From Actinacidiphila sp965342175 (GTDB taxonomy: Bacteria; Actinomycetota; Actinomycetes; Streptomycetales; Streptomycetaceae), in NCBI RefSeq assembly GCF_965342175.1, contig NZ_CBDRBL010000011.1, positions 52,848 to 116,847 of the forward strand: a stretch of 64,000 bases of DNA, in the 5' to 3' direction. A model generated the notes under the pieces. The model had not been told where the DNA came from and did not search any database. It saw only the letters and a list, made by a program, of their open reading frames with translations. The position numbers and the translations under genes are program-made. Shown in pieces: positions 25,506 to 35,211 of this stretch. Positions within the stretch are counted from its first letter, which is position 1, and every line of letters starts with the position of its first letter.

Positions 25506-26227
25506 CGGGCACCCTCCGGGCTCTCGGCCAGCCAGGTGAGTCCGTCGGTCCCGGTGGCGAGCACCTCGTCCGGGTGGCCGTCGGCGACCACCGTGCCGTC
25601 GCTGAGGACCAGCACCCGGTCGGCGACCGCCCGGGCCAGTTCCCCGTGGTGGGTCACCAGCAGCACTCCGACGCCGGCCGCGGTCTCCTTCGTGATCAGG
25701 TCCGCCAGCTGCCGCCGCGCGCCCGGGTCCAGTCGCTGTTCCGGCTCGTCCAGCAGCAGCAGGTCGCGCGGCCGGACCATCGCGGAGGCCAGCAGCAGGG
25801 ACTGCAGCTGCCCGGAGGACAGTGCCCCGGGCAGCGCGTCGGCGTGGTCGGACAGCATCCGTTCGGCCAGTACGTGGCCGATCCAGTCGCCGGCGTCCTC
25901 CACCCCGTGGGCCACCGCCACGAGCTGCAGATGCTCGCGCACGGTCAGGTCGGGGTAACAGGCCGCGGTGTCGCCGACCACGGCCACCCGGGCCCGGACC
26001 GCCGGGTCGTTCTCGTTCATCGGCTTGCCGTCGAACGTCACCGTGCCGGTGCTCGGCTTGTCCCGGCCGGCCGCTATGCGCAGCAGTGTCGATTTGCCCG
26101 AGCCGTTGCGGCCGAGGAGCGCCACGCACTTCCCGGACCGCAGTCGCAGGTTCACGGTGGCCAGCGCCGTGCGCCTGCCGTAGACCCGGCTGACGCCGCT
26201 GAGCTCGAGCAATGGTGGTGCACCCAT
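25502..26227 (-). CDS. ABC transporter ATP-binding protein
   Basis: 241 residues. Walker A is ALLGRNGSGKSTLLR (about residue 36), the region after the Q-loop is ACYPDLTVREHL, the signature is a variant LSSGQLQSLLLAS, Walker B is DLLLLDEPEQRLDP and the switch His lies in LLVTHHGELA. The ATG at 26227 directly precedes the first strand (PLLELSGVSRVYG) and has GAGAGG upstream; an in-frame ATG at 26310 is possible but the extra residues look random. It overlaps the permease gene by 4 nt. The VVGDTAACYPDL segment suggests it belongs to the bacitracin/CcmA-like export ATPases. Confidence 0.85.
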   Translation of the reverse strand: MGAPPLLELSGVSRVYGRRTALATVNLRLRSGKCVALLGRNGSGKSTLLRIAAGRDKPSTGTVTFDGKPMNENDPAVRARVAVVGDTAACYPDLTVREHLQLVAVAHGVEDAGDWIGHVLAERMLSDHADALPGALSSGQLQSLLLASAMVRPRDLLLLDEPEQRLDPGARRQLADLITKETAAGVGVLLVTHHGELARAVADRVLVLSDGTVVADGHPDEVLATGTDGLTWLAESPEGAR

Positions 26228-26324
26228 GTCGCCGGGCCTCTCGTCGAACACGATCGCTGTCCCCGCTTCGACCTCGGGACGACGGCCCGGAGCGGCCCGG
26301 CCATTGTCCATCGTCCGCCCGGCC

Positions 26325-26580
26325 GCGGACCAGCGGCGTCGGCTGGGCCTGGACGCGGTGCCGCTGAGAGGGGTCGCCACCGCGCCGGACGTCCGTCCGA
26401 TGCGGCCGTACGACTGCGTCGCCGAGATCGTGCGCCACCTGCGGGAGGAAGGCGACGTCATCGCCCCCGAGGACCTGGCCCGCAACTCGCCGTAGCTGAC
26501 CGAGCACATCCGCCGCTTCGGCGAGTGCTCCACCCACGAACCCGGCATCCAGCCCGAGGCGTACGACAAGGCTCTTGGCG
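26325..26580 (+). pseudogene. Remnant of a Tn3-family transposase C terminus
   Basis: A plus-strand segment reads LGLDAVPLRGVATAPDVRPM, then RPYDCVAEIVRHLREEG and EDLARNSP, an amber stop at 26493-26495, and then LTEHIRRFGECSTHEPGIQ. This matches, from memory, the tail of Streptomyces Tn3-type transposases (..EDLARLSPL..). It is cut at about 26580 just before the MFS gene and has no N-terminal part. No inverted repeats of a transposon end were recognised. Confidence 0.5.
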
Positions 26581-26592
26581 GCTACTCCCTGG

Positions 26593-27843
26593 TCACCTCG
26601 TCACTTCCGCGGCAACACCCGGCTGCGGCCGGGTCCGTACACCCCAGCGGGCAAGTGGCGGGCCGGCAGCACCCAGCGCCGCGAAGAACAACGCCAGCAG
26701 CAGCCAGCCCGGCGTGCCGAGGCCGAGTACCACCGTGGTGAGGATGGCCGGGGCAAGAGCCTGGCCCGCGCTGAAGCCGAGGCCGAGGACACCTTGGTAT
26801 TGACCCTGGGCATGGTCGGGGGCAAGACCGAATCCCAGGGCGAGGCCCGCCGAGGACTCCCAGACTTCTCCCAGGCTGTGGATGAAGATCGCGGCCAGGA
26901 CCAGTCCCGCTGCCGCCCAGACAGGGGCGTACGCCGCCAGCGCCATCATCGGACAGCTGACGAGGAAGAGCAGCCCCGCGGTGCGAAACGCCCTGCCGCC
27001 GTCGTACGGGGTCTCGATACGGGAGCCGATCCTGTTCTGCGTCAGTACGCAGAAGGCGGAATTGACTGCGAACAGCGCGGCCACCGTCCAGCGCGGCGCT
27101 TCGGTGTGCTCGGAGATCCAGATCGGCAGGAGCAGGGAGACCACCGGGTACTGCAATCCCATGGCCCCGTAGAGGGCGGTGAAGGTCAGGAACGGACGGT
27201 CCGCGAAAGCGAGCCAACGGCGCTGCCGCGGCGGTGCGGCCGGCACCGGGTAGCGGGGTAGCAGGAGCAACAGGGTCGCACACAGGGCGAAGCTCGCCGC
27301 GTTGCTGAGAATCAGCGTGACATAGGCGCCGCGGGTGCCCGCCGCCAGCGCCAGCCCGGCACCCAGCGTTCCCAGGACGACGCCCAAGTTGACGAAGGTG
27401 CGCAGCTTCGCACGGAACACGGCGGGTCGCTCACCCCCGACCCGGGCCACCAGAGCCCCCCACGCCGCCCCTCCGACCGCCGCGGCGATCTGGTCGACCG
27501 TCGCGATGATCGTGAGTGCGGCCCAGCTCTCGACGAGGACGAGGGCCGCCATCGACGCCGCCTGGGCCGCCAGGGCCGACATCATGATCACGCGTGCGCC
27601 GTGCCGGTCAGCGAGATGGCCCCCAGGTATCCCCGCGCACAGGCCGATCACTGCGGCGATGGTGGGCGCGGCGCCGACCCGCACCGCAGGCAGGCCCACG
27701 ACCAAGGTGAAATAGAGCGCCGACGCCGCGTTGAACAGACCGTTGCCGACCCGGTTGACGAAACTGGCGGCGACCAGCACGCGCTCCGGCCCACTGTTCC
27801 CCGCCATCCGGGCTGTTCGACCTGCCAGACCGCTCTTGATCAT
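26593..27843 (-). CDS. MFS transporter
   Basis: 416 residues, 12 predicted membrane helices. The motif between helices 2 and 3 (GGHLADRHGARVIMMSAL) is the MFS motif A, and a second set (SAFCVLTQNRIGSRIE) follows the central loop at about 205. The N-terminal half contains the conserved Arg/Gly pattern of drug-efflux type carriers. The start at 27843 is followed by a short basic head (IKSGLAGRTARMAGN). It points away from the TetR remnant at 28130 and could once have been controlled by it. The transported compound is unknown. Confidence 0.88.
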   Translation of the reverse strand: MIKSGLAGRTARMAGNSGPERVLVAASFVNRVGNGLFNAASALYFTLVVGLPAVRVGAAPTIAAVIGLCAGIPGGHLADRHGARVIMMSALAAQAASMAALVLVESWAALTIIATVDQIAAAVGGAAWGALVARVGGERPAVFRAKLRTFVNLGVVLGTLGAGLALAAGTRGAYVTLILSNAASFALCATLLLLLPRYPVPAAPPRQRRWLAFADRPFLTFTALYGAMGLQYPVVSLLLPIWISEHTEAPRWTVAALFAVNSAFCVLTQNRIGSRIETPYDGGRAFRTAGLLFLVSCPMMALAAYAPVWAAAGLVLAAIFIHSLGEVWESSAGLALGFGLAPDHAQGQYQGVLGLGFSAGQALAPAILTTVVLGLGTPGWLLLALFFAALGAAGPPLARWGVRTRPQPGVAAEVTR

Positions 27844-28129
27844 GGAGCGCAGGCTAACAGCGCCGCAGAACCCGCCACCGTCGTACGAAGATCGCGTGCT
27901 CTGACGGCGACGCAGGCCCCGACGCGTGTTCCATCCTCTGAGAGACGGCGTCGGCGAACGAAGGGATGAAGACAGGAACGGTGGGCGTCCGGTGAACCCG
28001 GACTTTCCGCGACCTCACGGCGCCGCGCATCCCATCGGATCCGATGGCGATGAAGAGCCTCCCGGGCGGCCGGCCCCGACTCGGGCCACACGCGCCGGCC
28101 GACCAAGAGACGGCGGTGGCCGCGCCGGG

Positions 28130-28240
28130 GGCGTCGACGTGGACGCCGTCATGGCGGTGGTCGCCGCGGTGAACGCCTATGCGATCGGCGCAGTGCGCCG
28201 GGAGGCCAGCATCGGCCAGTGGCGAGGCCCCTCCGCCCGA
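28130..28240 (+). pseudogene. C-terminal fragment of a TetR-family regulator
   Basis: About 33 residues (VDVDAVMAVVAAVNAYAIGA, then VRREASIGQWRG) fit the ligand-domain helix pair seen in TetR_C proteins (AAVN.Y..GAVRRE). The rest of the gene is absent on both sides: jetD begins to read antisense at 28242. The 286 bp to the left (27844-28129) hold no gene. Confidence 0.45.
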
Positions 28241-28241
28241 A

Positions 28242-29774
28242 TCAGCGCGTGCGGGGCCGTCCCGACGGCTCGGGCGCGAGGTCGGCGAGCAGGGTGTCCA
28301 GCACCATCTCCTCCTCCACGCGGACCCCGTGAGCGGCCAGGGCTTCGGCGAGTGGCGGGTCCCACGGGGAGGCCGCGGGGAGGCCGGTCAGGGGCAGCGC
28401 GCTGTCCCTGGCGACGGCGCGGTAGTCGGCGGCCGTGTAGCGCCAGGGGATCCACGGCACGCGGGCGAGCAAGGCGGCGGCGATGCGCAGCCCACCCCAG
28501 TCGAAGTCACCGTGGTAGCGCAGGCTCGCACCGTGGTCCGCCATCCGGCGCAGAAGCGTGAGGGCGGCGGCGGAGGGCTGGCCCTGGAGGCACACCAGGG
28601 GTGGGCAGTGCGCCCCGTACGCGTCGGCGGCGGACGCCATGACTGCGGGGTTCTCGCAGACGCGCACCACACCCCCCGGCGGGATCGGCACAGCACCCGA
28701 GGCGAGTTGACGGAGCGTCAGCACGGCGGGCTCGCCGTTTGCGGTCAGCCAGTCCAGAGCGGGGGTGCCGCGCAGGCCGAGGGTGAGGACGGTGGAGGAC
28801 AGCTCGTCGCGCAGCAGTCCGGCCGAGGCCCATGCCTCGCGCCGCCACCCCGTCCCGGAGCCATCGGGGAAGCCGGTGAGGGCGCGGATGCCGGACAGGG
28901 TGAGGGTGGCCAGCGGCGTGCCGTCGTCGAGCGCGTGCGCCGAGCCGAGGACGCGGGCCGCGAAGGCGGGCAGCGAGACCGCGGGGTCGGCGGGCAGTTC
29001 GCGCAGCGCCCGAGCGGTGCTCGCCAGCAGCTCGTGGGCGGCCCGCGGCGTGCGGGCGAGACGGCGCACCACCCCGTCCGCCCGCAGCCGCTCCGCCCAG
29101 GCGGCCAGGTGGGGCAGCTGATCCAGGGGCGCGTAGGCGGCCCGCCAGGCGCGGTCCTCCGCGGCACGGGTCAGCCGGGCGGGGACGACGGGGCCGGTGA
29201 GGGCGACGACGGCGGCGGCGAGGCCGTCGGGGCTGACCGCCGAGCGGCGCAGCACCGCGTCCACGGCCTCCAGCCGGACGGTCAGGGAACCGCCGCCACC
29301 GGGTGGCCGGCCCAGCAGGCGCTCGGCGGCGCGGCGCTGGGCCTCGGTGGGACCACGCAGGGACACCGCGCCCGTGAGGGGTTCCTCACGTTCCATCCGG
29401 CGGCGGACCCGTTCGACGAGCCAGCCGAGGTCGGGCCCGCCGAGCAGGCGCCGTAGGCGCGCCGCGTCGACGGGCGCCGGATCGGCCGTCCGCGCACCGG
29501 TCACTCCAGGGTCCGGCTGTGGCAGCCCGGGCGGTGAGGCGCACGGTGTGCCCGGCGCCGGGAGGGCCGCCCCCTCCGGGGCCGCCACCGGTCCCGCCGA
29601 TGCCCCTACCGGCGCCACGCAGGGCACCGGCGCGGTGGCGGTCGCCGCGGATGCGGCGGCGGGCGCACACGGATCCGGCGCCGACGGGCCCACCCCCGCG
29701 GGGAGGACGTCACCGGGCGAGCGGCGCGTGCCTGGCGCCGGCGGCGGCGTCTCGCCGCCCCCTTCCGGGGTCAC
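28242..29774 (-). CDS. jetD: Wadjet nuclease subunit JetD (DUF2399/TIGR02679 type)
   Basis: 510 residues. About 75 Ala/Pro/Gly-rich residues lead to the family core (VDAARLRRLLGGPDLGWLVE). A C-terminal Toprim-like nuclease follows: the glutamate in VVRVCENPAV (E374) and the paired aspartates in YHGDFDWGGLRIA (D423, D425). In characterised Wadjet systems JetD cuts the plasmid that the SMC complex has identified. The GTG start overlaps the jetC stop by 4 nt (GTGA). It is the last gene of the operon and meets the TetR relic at its 3' side. The acidic nuclease residues appear intact, so it should be active. Confidence 0.9.
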   Translation of the reverse strand: MTPEGGGETPPPAPGTRRSPGDVLPAGVGPSAPDPCAPAAASAATATAPVPCVAPVGASAGPVAAPEGAALPAPGTPCASPPGLPQPDPGVTGARTADPAPVDAARLRRLLGGPDLGWLVERVRRRMEREEPLTGAVSLRGPTEAQRRAAERLLGRPPGGGGSLTVRLEAVDAVLRRSAVSPDGLAAAVVALTGPVVPARLTRAAEDRAWRAAYAPLDQLPHLAAWAERLRADGVVRRLARTPRAAHELLASTARALRELPADPAVSLPAFAARVLGSAHALDDGTPLATLTLSGIRALTGFPDGSGTGWRREAWASAGLLRDELSSTVLTLGLRGTPALDWLTANGEPAVLTLRQLASGAVPIPPGGVVRVCENPAVMASAADAYGAHCPPLVCLQGQPSAAALTLLRRMADHGASLRYHGDFDWGGLRIAAALLARVPWIPWRYTAADYRAVARDSALPLTGLPAASPWDPPLAEALAAHGVRVEEEMVLDTLLADLAPEPSGRPRTR

Positions 29775-32700
29775 GGCCACCGGCCCTCCGTCCGCGCCGC
29801 GGCCGGCTCCGCCGGCTCGGCTCCCTGCGGCCCGGCCGCGGGCCCGGGATCCTGGCCCCGCGTCCGGGTGGCGCCGTCCCACTCCCAGCGCGTGACCAGC
29901 ACCGCGGCGACCTCGTCGATCCGGGAGAGCTGGGCGATGGCGACCCCGGGCACCTGCGGGTAGCAGGCCCATTCGCGTTCGCTGGTCATCACCACGTCCA
30001 GGTCGAAGGCGTGCAGCAGTCCGAGGCACTTGGCCCGGGAGTCGTCGTCGACGCCCGCGAACGCCTCGTCGAGGGTGACCAGGCGCGGCGCGTGGGGGTT
30101 GCCGGCGGTGGCGTAGTGGGAGGAGGCGGCGGCGAACAGCGGCACGCTGACGGCGAGGACGCGCTCGCCGCCGGAGGCGGGGCCGGTCGCCGGGACCCAC
30201 CGGCCGTGCTGGTGGCGTTCGATGCCGAACTCGTGCCAGGCGCGGTAGTCGAGTGCGGCGGTCAGGTGCTCCAGCCAGCTGCCGGAGGCGTCCTCGCTCT
30301 GCCGTGCGGCGATGCGCGCCTGGAGGAACTCGCCGACGGCGGCCCGGTCCTGCGGTGTCCACGCGTCCGCGGACTGGCGGAGCCGGGCGCGTGCCTCGGC
30401 CAGCCCGGCCGGGGCCTTGCGGGAGGGGCGCCATACCAGGCGCAGTTTCATCCCGGTGGAGGTCGGCCGCTGCTCCAGCTCGTCGTTCATGGCGGCGACC
30501 TGGCGTTCGGCCGTGCCGATCAGTTCCTGCAGGGTTCCGGCGACCTCGGTGACGAGGTGGGTCTCCAGGATCTCGCGTTCGTGGGCGGACAGGATGCGGG
30601 TCAGTTCGCCGACCTCGGCGGCGAGGGCCTCGGCCAGTTCGGGTACGGCGCGGGCGCGGCCCTGGTAGACGATGTCGACGACCATGCCCTCCTCCACCAT
30701 GCGGACGGCGGCCGAGTGCCCGTGCCGGGACAGGGCGTCCTGAAGGGTTTTCAGCTCCTCTCCGAGCCGTTTCTGGACGCGTTCCCAGGCGGCCTCGGAG
30801 TCGTCGGTCGCGCCGAGTCCGGCTTCGATCGCGCGGGCGAGGCCGATGGCGGCGGTGGCGCTCCACGGTCCGGCGTCGGGATCGGGGACGTCGGCGCCGG
30901 GCAGCGCCACGGTGAGCAGTCCGGTGCCGGTGAAGCGCTGGAGTGCGGCGATGGCCTCGGCGCGGGCGGCCACCGCCCCGGCGATGTCCCGTTCGAGCTG
31001 CTCGATGCGGCCCGCGGCCCGGCCGGCGCGTTCGACGGCGGCGGTGTGGTCCTGCCGGGTCTGCTTCTGCCCGGTGGCGTTCTCCCGCAGGGCGGCGGCC
31101 GTGTCGGCGAGGCGGCGCTGGAGTTCCGCGACGGCGGCGCCGACGGTGGAGCGCAGGGTGGTGTGGCGTTCGTCGGCGGCCGCCGCCTCGTGCGCTGCCT
31201 CCTCGGCGCGCAGGGCCAGTTCCGCGGCGCGCTCCCCCGCCCTCCCGGCGTCGTCGTGTTCGGCGCCGACGGCCGTGGCGGCCTCGGCGCGTTCGCGCAG
31301 GGCGGGCCACAGGGCGGCCAGGGCGGTGTCGAGGTCGGCCAGGGCACGGCGTACGGCGTCGAGGCCCGGGCGGTCGGCGGGCAGGCCCAGATCGGCGGCG
31401 GCGGCGGTGAGTTCGCCGGCCGCGCGCTCGGCGCTCCCGGCGGCCTCGGCGGCCTCGGCGGCCCTGTCGTCCCTGCGCCCCGCGGCCCTGGCCGCCTGCT
31501 GGGCGGTGGCGGACAGCCGGGCGTGCGCCTGCCGCAGCGCGTCGTCGTCGGGTACGGAGTCGAGTTCGGCGTCCAGGGTGCGGCGGCGCGCCTCCAGGGA
31601 CTCGGCCTCGGCGGCGACGGCCGCCGCCTGCGCGCCGAGTTCGGCGAGTTCCGCGCGCAGCTCGGCGATCCGTGCCCGCCGGGCCTGCTCGCGGGCCCCT
31701 TCGCCGATGTACTGCGCGGCGGGTTTCGCCCAGCGGCCGGTGAGCGCGCCGACCCGGAAGCTGCCGTCGGCGTGGATCCAGGTGTCCGTGGCCGGCGCGT
31801 CCGGCGCCGGGCCGGCGGGCCCGTACCCGATGGCCGTCAGGAGCCGGGCCACCGTCGTCTCCCCCACGGCGGCGGCACCCGCGTCACCGCCGTCCACGGC
31901 CGGGCGCAGCACGTCGGCGAGGCTGGGTCCGGGGACGGGGCCGCCACGCGGGTCGAGCAGGATGTCGTGGCCGTCGGCGCCGCGCGCCGAGCCGTCGGGC
32001 CGCACCCAGGCGTCCAGGAGGCCGGAGGCCTCCAGTGCGGCCTCGATCCCGGCGCGCTCCGCCTCCCCCAGGCCGTCGCGGAAGTCGACGAGCCGCCACA
32101 GCGGCGCGCCGGTGCTTCCCTCGCGTACGCCGGGGGTGCGGGTGTGCGGCGCCTGCGGTCCTCGCTGGCCGCCGGACTCCAGGGCGGCGAGCTCCCGTTC
32201 GGCCTCCTGACGGCGCAGCACCAGGGCGCTGTGGCGCTGGGCCGCCTCCGCGGCCTGGGCGGCGAGCACGCCGGAGAGCGCGCGATGGGCGCGGGCCGCC
32301 GTGTCCCGCGCCGGGTACGGCCCGGTCAGATGGCCGGTCCACTCCTGAAGCGCGTCCAGCAGCCCGGTCGGGTCCGGGTAGGCCAACTCCGTCCAGCCTG
32401 CCGCGCGTTCACGGACGGCGTCCAGCAGGCGGCGGGCCTCCGCCCGCACGGCGGCCTGGGCGTCCTCGTACTCTCCCTGCGCGTGGCCGAGGTCCGCCTC
32501 GGCCTCGTCGAGCCGGCGGGCCGCGGCCTGGTGCTCGGCGGCGGCGCGGTCGGCCTCGTCGGCGAGGGCCTGCACATGGGTGAGACCGCGTCGGCGGCGG
32601 TCCGCGGCCGCCTCGACGGCGTCGCGGGCAGGCTCCCCCTCCTCGGGAAGGGGCACCCGGGCCGCGGCGGCGGCCTCGCGGACCCGGTCCAGCGCTCTCG

Positions 32701-33931
32701 CGGCCCGGTCGTCCGCGGCCGTGAGCCGGTTCTGCGCCGCCGACAGCCGCGCCAGGGCGCGCGCGTGCACCTGCTCTGCCTGCCGCCGGTCGCCGTCGGC
32801 GCGTTCGCGGGCGGCGGCGGTGCGCTCGGCGTGCCGGGCGGCCTGCTCAAGTTCGTGGGCGCTGCGCATCTCGGGGCCCTCGCGCAGGGCCGCGTCCTGC
32901 GCCTTGAGCCGTGCCTCGGCGTCCGCGAGGTGGGTGAGCCGCTCCTCGGCCGCGTCGCGGTCCGCCGCGGCGGCCGCCTGCTCGGCTCGCGCGCCGGCCA
33001 GGTCCCGTTGCAGCGCCTCGTACTTGGCGTGCTCGGCGCGCGGCAGCCGGGCGCGGCGGCGGGAGGCGGTGCGGGCGTAGCGGCGGTAGTGGTCGAGGAA
33101 GGCGGAGGCCGCCTTCTCGGCCTCGGCGGCGGCGCGCAGCTCCTCCTTCTCCTCGTCCAGGGAGCGGAAGGCCTCGGCCACGTCCGCGATGACGGCCTGG
33201 TCCACCGGCGGCAGCGCCTCGGTGAGCGCCCTCGACAGCGCGGCCTCGTTGGGCCGCTTGGACAGCTGGGGCTGGCGCAGCTGGATGAGCAGGTCCACGA
33301 GGGCGGCGTACCGCTGCTCGCCGAGCCCGAACAGGGCCTCGTCCACGGCCCTGCGGTATGCCGCCGCCTGGTCGTAGACCATGCCGTGCCCGGCGACGGC
33401 CTCGGCGATCCGGTCGCGGGACAGCGGGGTGCGCGTGGCGTCCAGGAAGCTCAGGTCCTCGCCGACGCGCTGGTCGGTGACCAGGTACCAGTGGCGGACG
33501 ACGCCGCGTCCGGAGACGGCTTTCAGGCCGCAGGCGAGGGTGCGGTAGTGCTCCTCGCCGGTGGTCTCGTCGCGGCGGCCGAACTCGATCCAGGTGTAGC
33601 CGAGGCGCTCGGGGTGCGGGTGTTCGCCGCCGAGCAGCAGGTTCCACTCCATGCGCTTGCCGGGGTCGGCGTCGGGTTCGACCCGCCGGGCGGACAGGTC
33701 GCCGTCGAGGAGGAAGGGCAGGGTGAGGGCGAGGACCTTGGACTTGCCGGTGCCGTTGTTGCCGCGCAGCAGCAGGCGGCCGTCCTTGAAGTGGAACTCC
33801 TCGCAGTCGTAGAGGAAGAGGTCGACCAGGCCGATGCGCAGCGGCTGCCAGCGGGAGCGGCCGGGGCGGGGCAGCGAGGCCCCGGGGACGGGGGCCGTCG
33901 AGGGGTGGCGGGGGGCGGGGAGCGTGGTCAT
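29771..33931 (-). CDS. jetC: Wadjet SMC-like ATPase JetC (TIGR02680 type)
   Basis: 1386 residues. The N-terminal half-ATPase has Walker A GNNGTGKS (57-64). A long Ala/Glu/Arg coiled coil (about 240-520 and 690-1080) is interrupted by a globular hinge-like part around 560-690 (WRLVDFRDGLGEAERAGIE). The C-terminal half has the ABC signature GPASGGERVLAV and Walker B RLVTLDEAFAGVDDDS (about 1285). This is the MukB/Rad50-like engine that in studied Wadjets extrudes loops and recognises small circular DNA. ATG 33931 overlaps the jetB stop by 4 nt (ATGA). The last 35 residues are a low-complexity tail. The large open frame on the opposite strand is only a mirror of its codon bias. Confidence 0.93.
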   Translation of the reverse strand: MTTLPAPRHPSTAPVPGASLPRPGRSRWQPLRIGLVDLFLYDCEEFHFKDGRLLLRGNNGTGKSKVLALTLPFLLDGDLSARRVEPDADPGKRMEWNLLLGGEHPHPERLGYTWIEFGRRDETTGEEHYRTLACGLKAVSGRGVVRHWYLVTDQRVGEDLSFLDATRTPLSRDRIAEAVAGHGMVYDQAAAYRRAVDEALFGLGEQRYAALVDLLIQLRQPQLSKRPNEAALSRALTEALPPVDQAVIADVAEAFRSLDEEKEELRAAAEAEKAASAFLDHYRRYARTASRRRARLPRAEHAKYEALQRDLAGARAEQAAAAADRDAAEERLTHLADAEARLKAQDAALREGPEMRSAHELEQAARHAERTAAARERADGDRRQAEQVHARALARLSAAQNRLTAADDRAARALDRVREAAAAARVPLPEEGEPARDAVEAAADRRRRGLTHVQALADEADRAAAEHQAAARRLDEAEADLGHAQGEYEDAQAAVRAEARRLLDAVRERAAGWTELAYPDPTGLLDALQEWTGHLTGPYPARDTAARAHRALSGVLAAQAAEAAQRHSALVLRRQEAERELAALESGGQRGPQAPHTRTPGVREGSTGAPLWRLVDFRDGLGEAERAGIEAALEASGLLDAWVRPDGSARGADGHDILLDPRGGPVPGPSLADVLRPAVDGGDAGAAAVGETTVARLLTAIGYGPAGPAPDAPATDTWIHADGSFRVGALTGRWAKPAAQYIGEGAREQARRARIAELRAELAELGAQAAAVAAEAESLEARRRTLDAELDSVPDDDALRQAHARLSATAQQAARAAGRRDDRAAEAAEAAGSAERAAGELTAAAADLGLPADRPGLDAVRRALADLDTALAALWPALRERAEAATAVGAEHDDAGRAGERAAELALRAEEAAHEAAAADERHTTLRSTVGAAVAELQRRLADTAAALRENATGQKQTRQDHTAAVERAGRAAGRIEQLERDIAGAVAARAEAIAALQRFTGTGLLTVALPGADVPDPDAGPWSATAAIGLARAIEAGLGATDDSEAAWERVQKRLGEELKTLQDALSRHGHSAAVRMVEEGMVVDIVYQGRARAVPELAEALAAEVGELTRILSAHEREILETHLVTEVAGTLQELIGTAERQVAAMNDELEQRPTSTGMKLRLVWRPSRKAPAGLAEARARLRQSADAWTPQDRAAVGEFLQARIAARQSEDASGSWLEHLTAALDYRAWHEFGIERHQHGRWVPATGPASGGERVLAVSVPLFAAASSHYATAGNPHAPRLVTLDEAFAGVDDDSRAKCLGLLHAFDLDVVMTSEREWACYPQVPGVAIAQLSRIDEVAAVLVTRWEWDGATRTRGQDPGPAAGPQGAEPAEPAAARTEGRWP

Positions 33932-35211
33932 CGCTGCGGGGTCCTCGGCTGGGCGGCGGTCTTCGCCGGGTCTTCGGTGTGGGCGGGGTCGGCGGCCTTG
34001 TCCGCGGCGTCCTTCCGCCCCGTGTCGCGTACGACCGTCTCGCCCACGGCGTAGCGGGCGAGGGCGGGGCGGGGCGCGACCCCGTCGGGGGTGCGGACGG
34101 CGAGGGAGAGGGCGGTGAGTTTGGCGACGGCCTGCTCGACGAGTTCGCCCTCCGTCCCCGGCTCGCGGGCCGCCTTGGACCAGAAGCCGCCGTGCTCGGC
34201 GGCGAGTTCGCGTACCCGTCGCCGCAGTTCCTCGGTGCCGACCGGTCCCCGGCGGGCGGCGAGGTACTCGGCGAGCAGCAGGGTGACATGGCCGTGGGTG
34301 CCCTGTTCGGGCATGCGGACGTCGGTGAGGTCGTCGTCCGGGTCGACCATGGCGATCCCCTCGGCGCGGACCTCGGGCACGAGCCCGGTGAGCTCGGCGA
34401 TGCGGGCGGTGAGGAAGCCGCGCTGGCGGGTGAGGTAGGCGAGTTCGGCGTCGGTCAGGGTGTCGTAGTAGAGGACGGGGTCGTCCAGCAGGCGCCGGGT
34501 CAGGCTCCGCCGCAGGGCGCGGAAGCGCAGTTCGTCGCTGTCGAGGGCGGTCTCGGCGGTCAGCGCTGCGAGGCGCTCCTCGAAGCCGCCGGCCTGGATG
34601 AGGGAGGGGCCGTGCCGGGTGGCGAGCAGTCCGGCCAGCACCCGCCGCTCGACGTCGTACAGGGCGTCTCCGGCCCCGCTGACATAGGCGTCCTCGTCGC
34701 CGGCGACCCGGCGCAGCACCCCGAGGGCGAGCAGCAGGCGGACGACGGCGGCGAGGTCGAGGCGTTCGTCGCGCCGGTCGAGGGTGAACGCGATCCCGGC
34801 GGCGACCAGTTGGGGGTCGGCGGCGTCCAGGACGACCTGTTCGGCCAGTCGGCCGAGCGCGATCTGCGCCTCCCCGCGCTCCAGCGCCGCCAGGGCCAGG
34901 CACAGCAGGACGTAGCGGCGGCGGGTGAAGGGGGCGGCGGTGCGGTTGGCCTCGCGGGCGGGGTGGGTGGGGTCGGTCAGGACGCCGGGGGTCTTGCGCA
35001 GGCGGGCGGCGTCCGCGTCGACGACGAGGGACCAGCCGGTGTTGCGCTCGAACCATTCGCGCAGCTCGGAGGCGTTCTGCCGGACCAGCCGGAAGGCGTC
35101 GGCATGGGGGCCTCGGGCGAGCAGCAGCGGATGGGCCAGCAGGGCGCGGGCGGCCTTGCGCTGGTCGGCGGCCCGCTGCCCGTCGAGGACCTCGGCGAGG
35201 GGGGTGCTCAC
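33928..35211 (-). CDS. jetB: Wadjet subunit JetB (DUF2398/TIGR02678 type)
   Basis: 427 residues. The start (STPLAEVLDGQRAADQRKAA) and the core with RALLAHPLLL, ANRTAAPFTRRRYVLLCLAL and LYDVERRVLAGLL match the TIGR02678 family, the kite-like partner of the SMC subunit in this Wadjet class. It is predicted to be mainly helical and winged-helix, and to bind the neck of JetC together with JetA. It overlaps jetA by ATGA at its start and jetC by ATGA at its end. The C-terminal 30 residues are charged and repetitive (KDAADKAADPAHTEDPAKTA). Confidence 0.9.
   Translation of the reverse strand: MSTPLAEVLDGQRAADQRKAARALLAHPLLLARGPHADAFRLVRQNASELREWFERNTGWSLVVDADAARLRKTPGVLTDPTHPAREANRTAAPFTRRRYVLLCLALAALERGEAQIALGRLAEQVVLDAADPQLVAAGIAFTLDRRDERLDLAAVVRLLLALGVLRRVAGDEDAYVSGAGDALYDVERRVLAGLLATRHGPSLIQAGGFEERLAALTAETALDSDELRFRALRRSLTRRLLDDPVLYYDTLTDAELAYLTRQRGFLTARIAELTGLVPEVRAEGIAMVDPDDDLTDVRMPEQGTHGHVTLLLAEYLAARRGPVGTEELRRRVRELAAEHGGFWSKAAREPGTEGELVEQAVAKLTALSLAVRTPDGVAPRPALARYAVGETVVRDTGRKDAADKAADPAHTEDPAKTAAQPRTPQR

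Noticed and set aside
29519..34054. Plus-strand open frame of 1511 codons
   Set aside because: It is the antisense mirror of jetC, jetD and jetB; composition is unnaturally rich in Gly/Arg/Val with no motif, while the minus strand has clear SMC and Toprim motifs.
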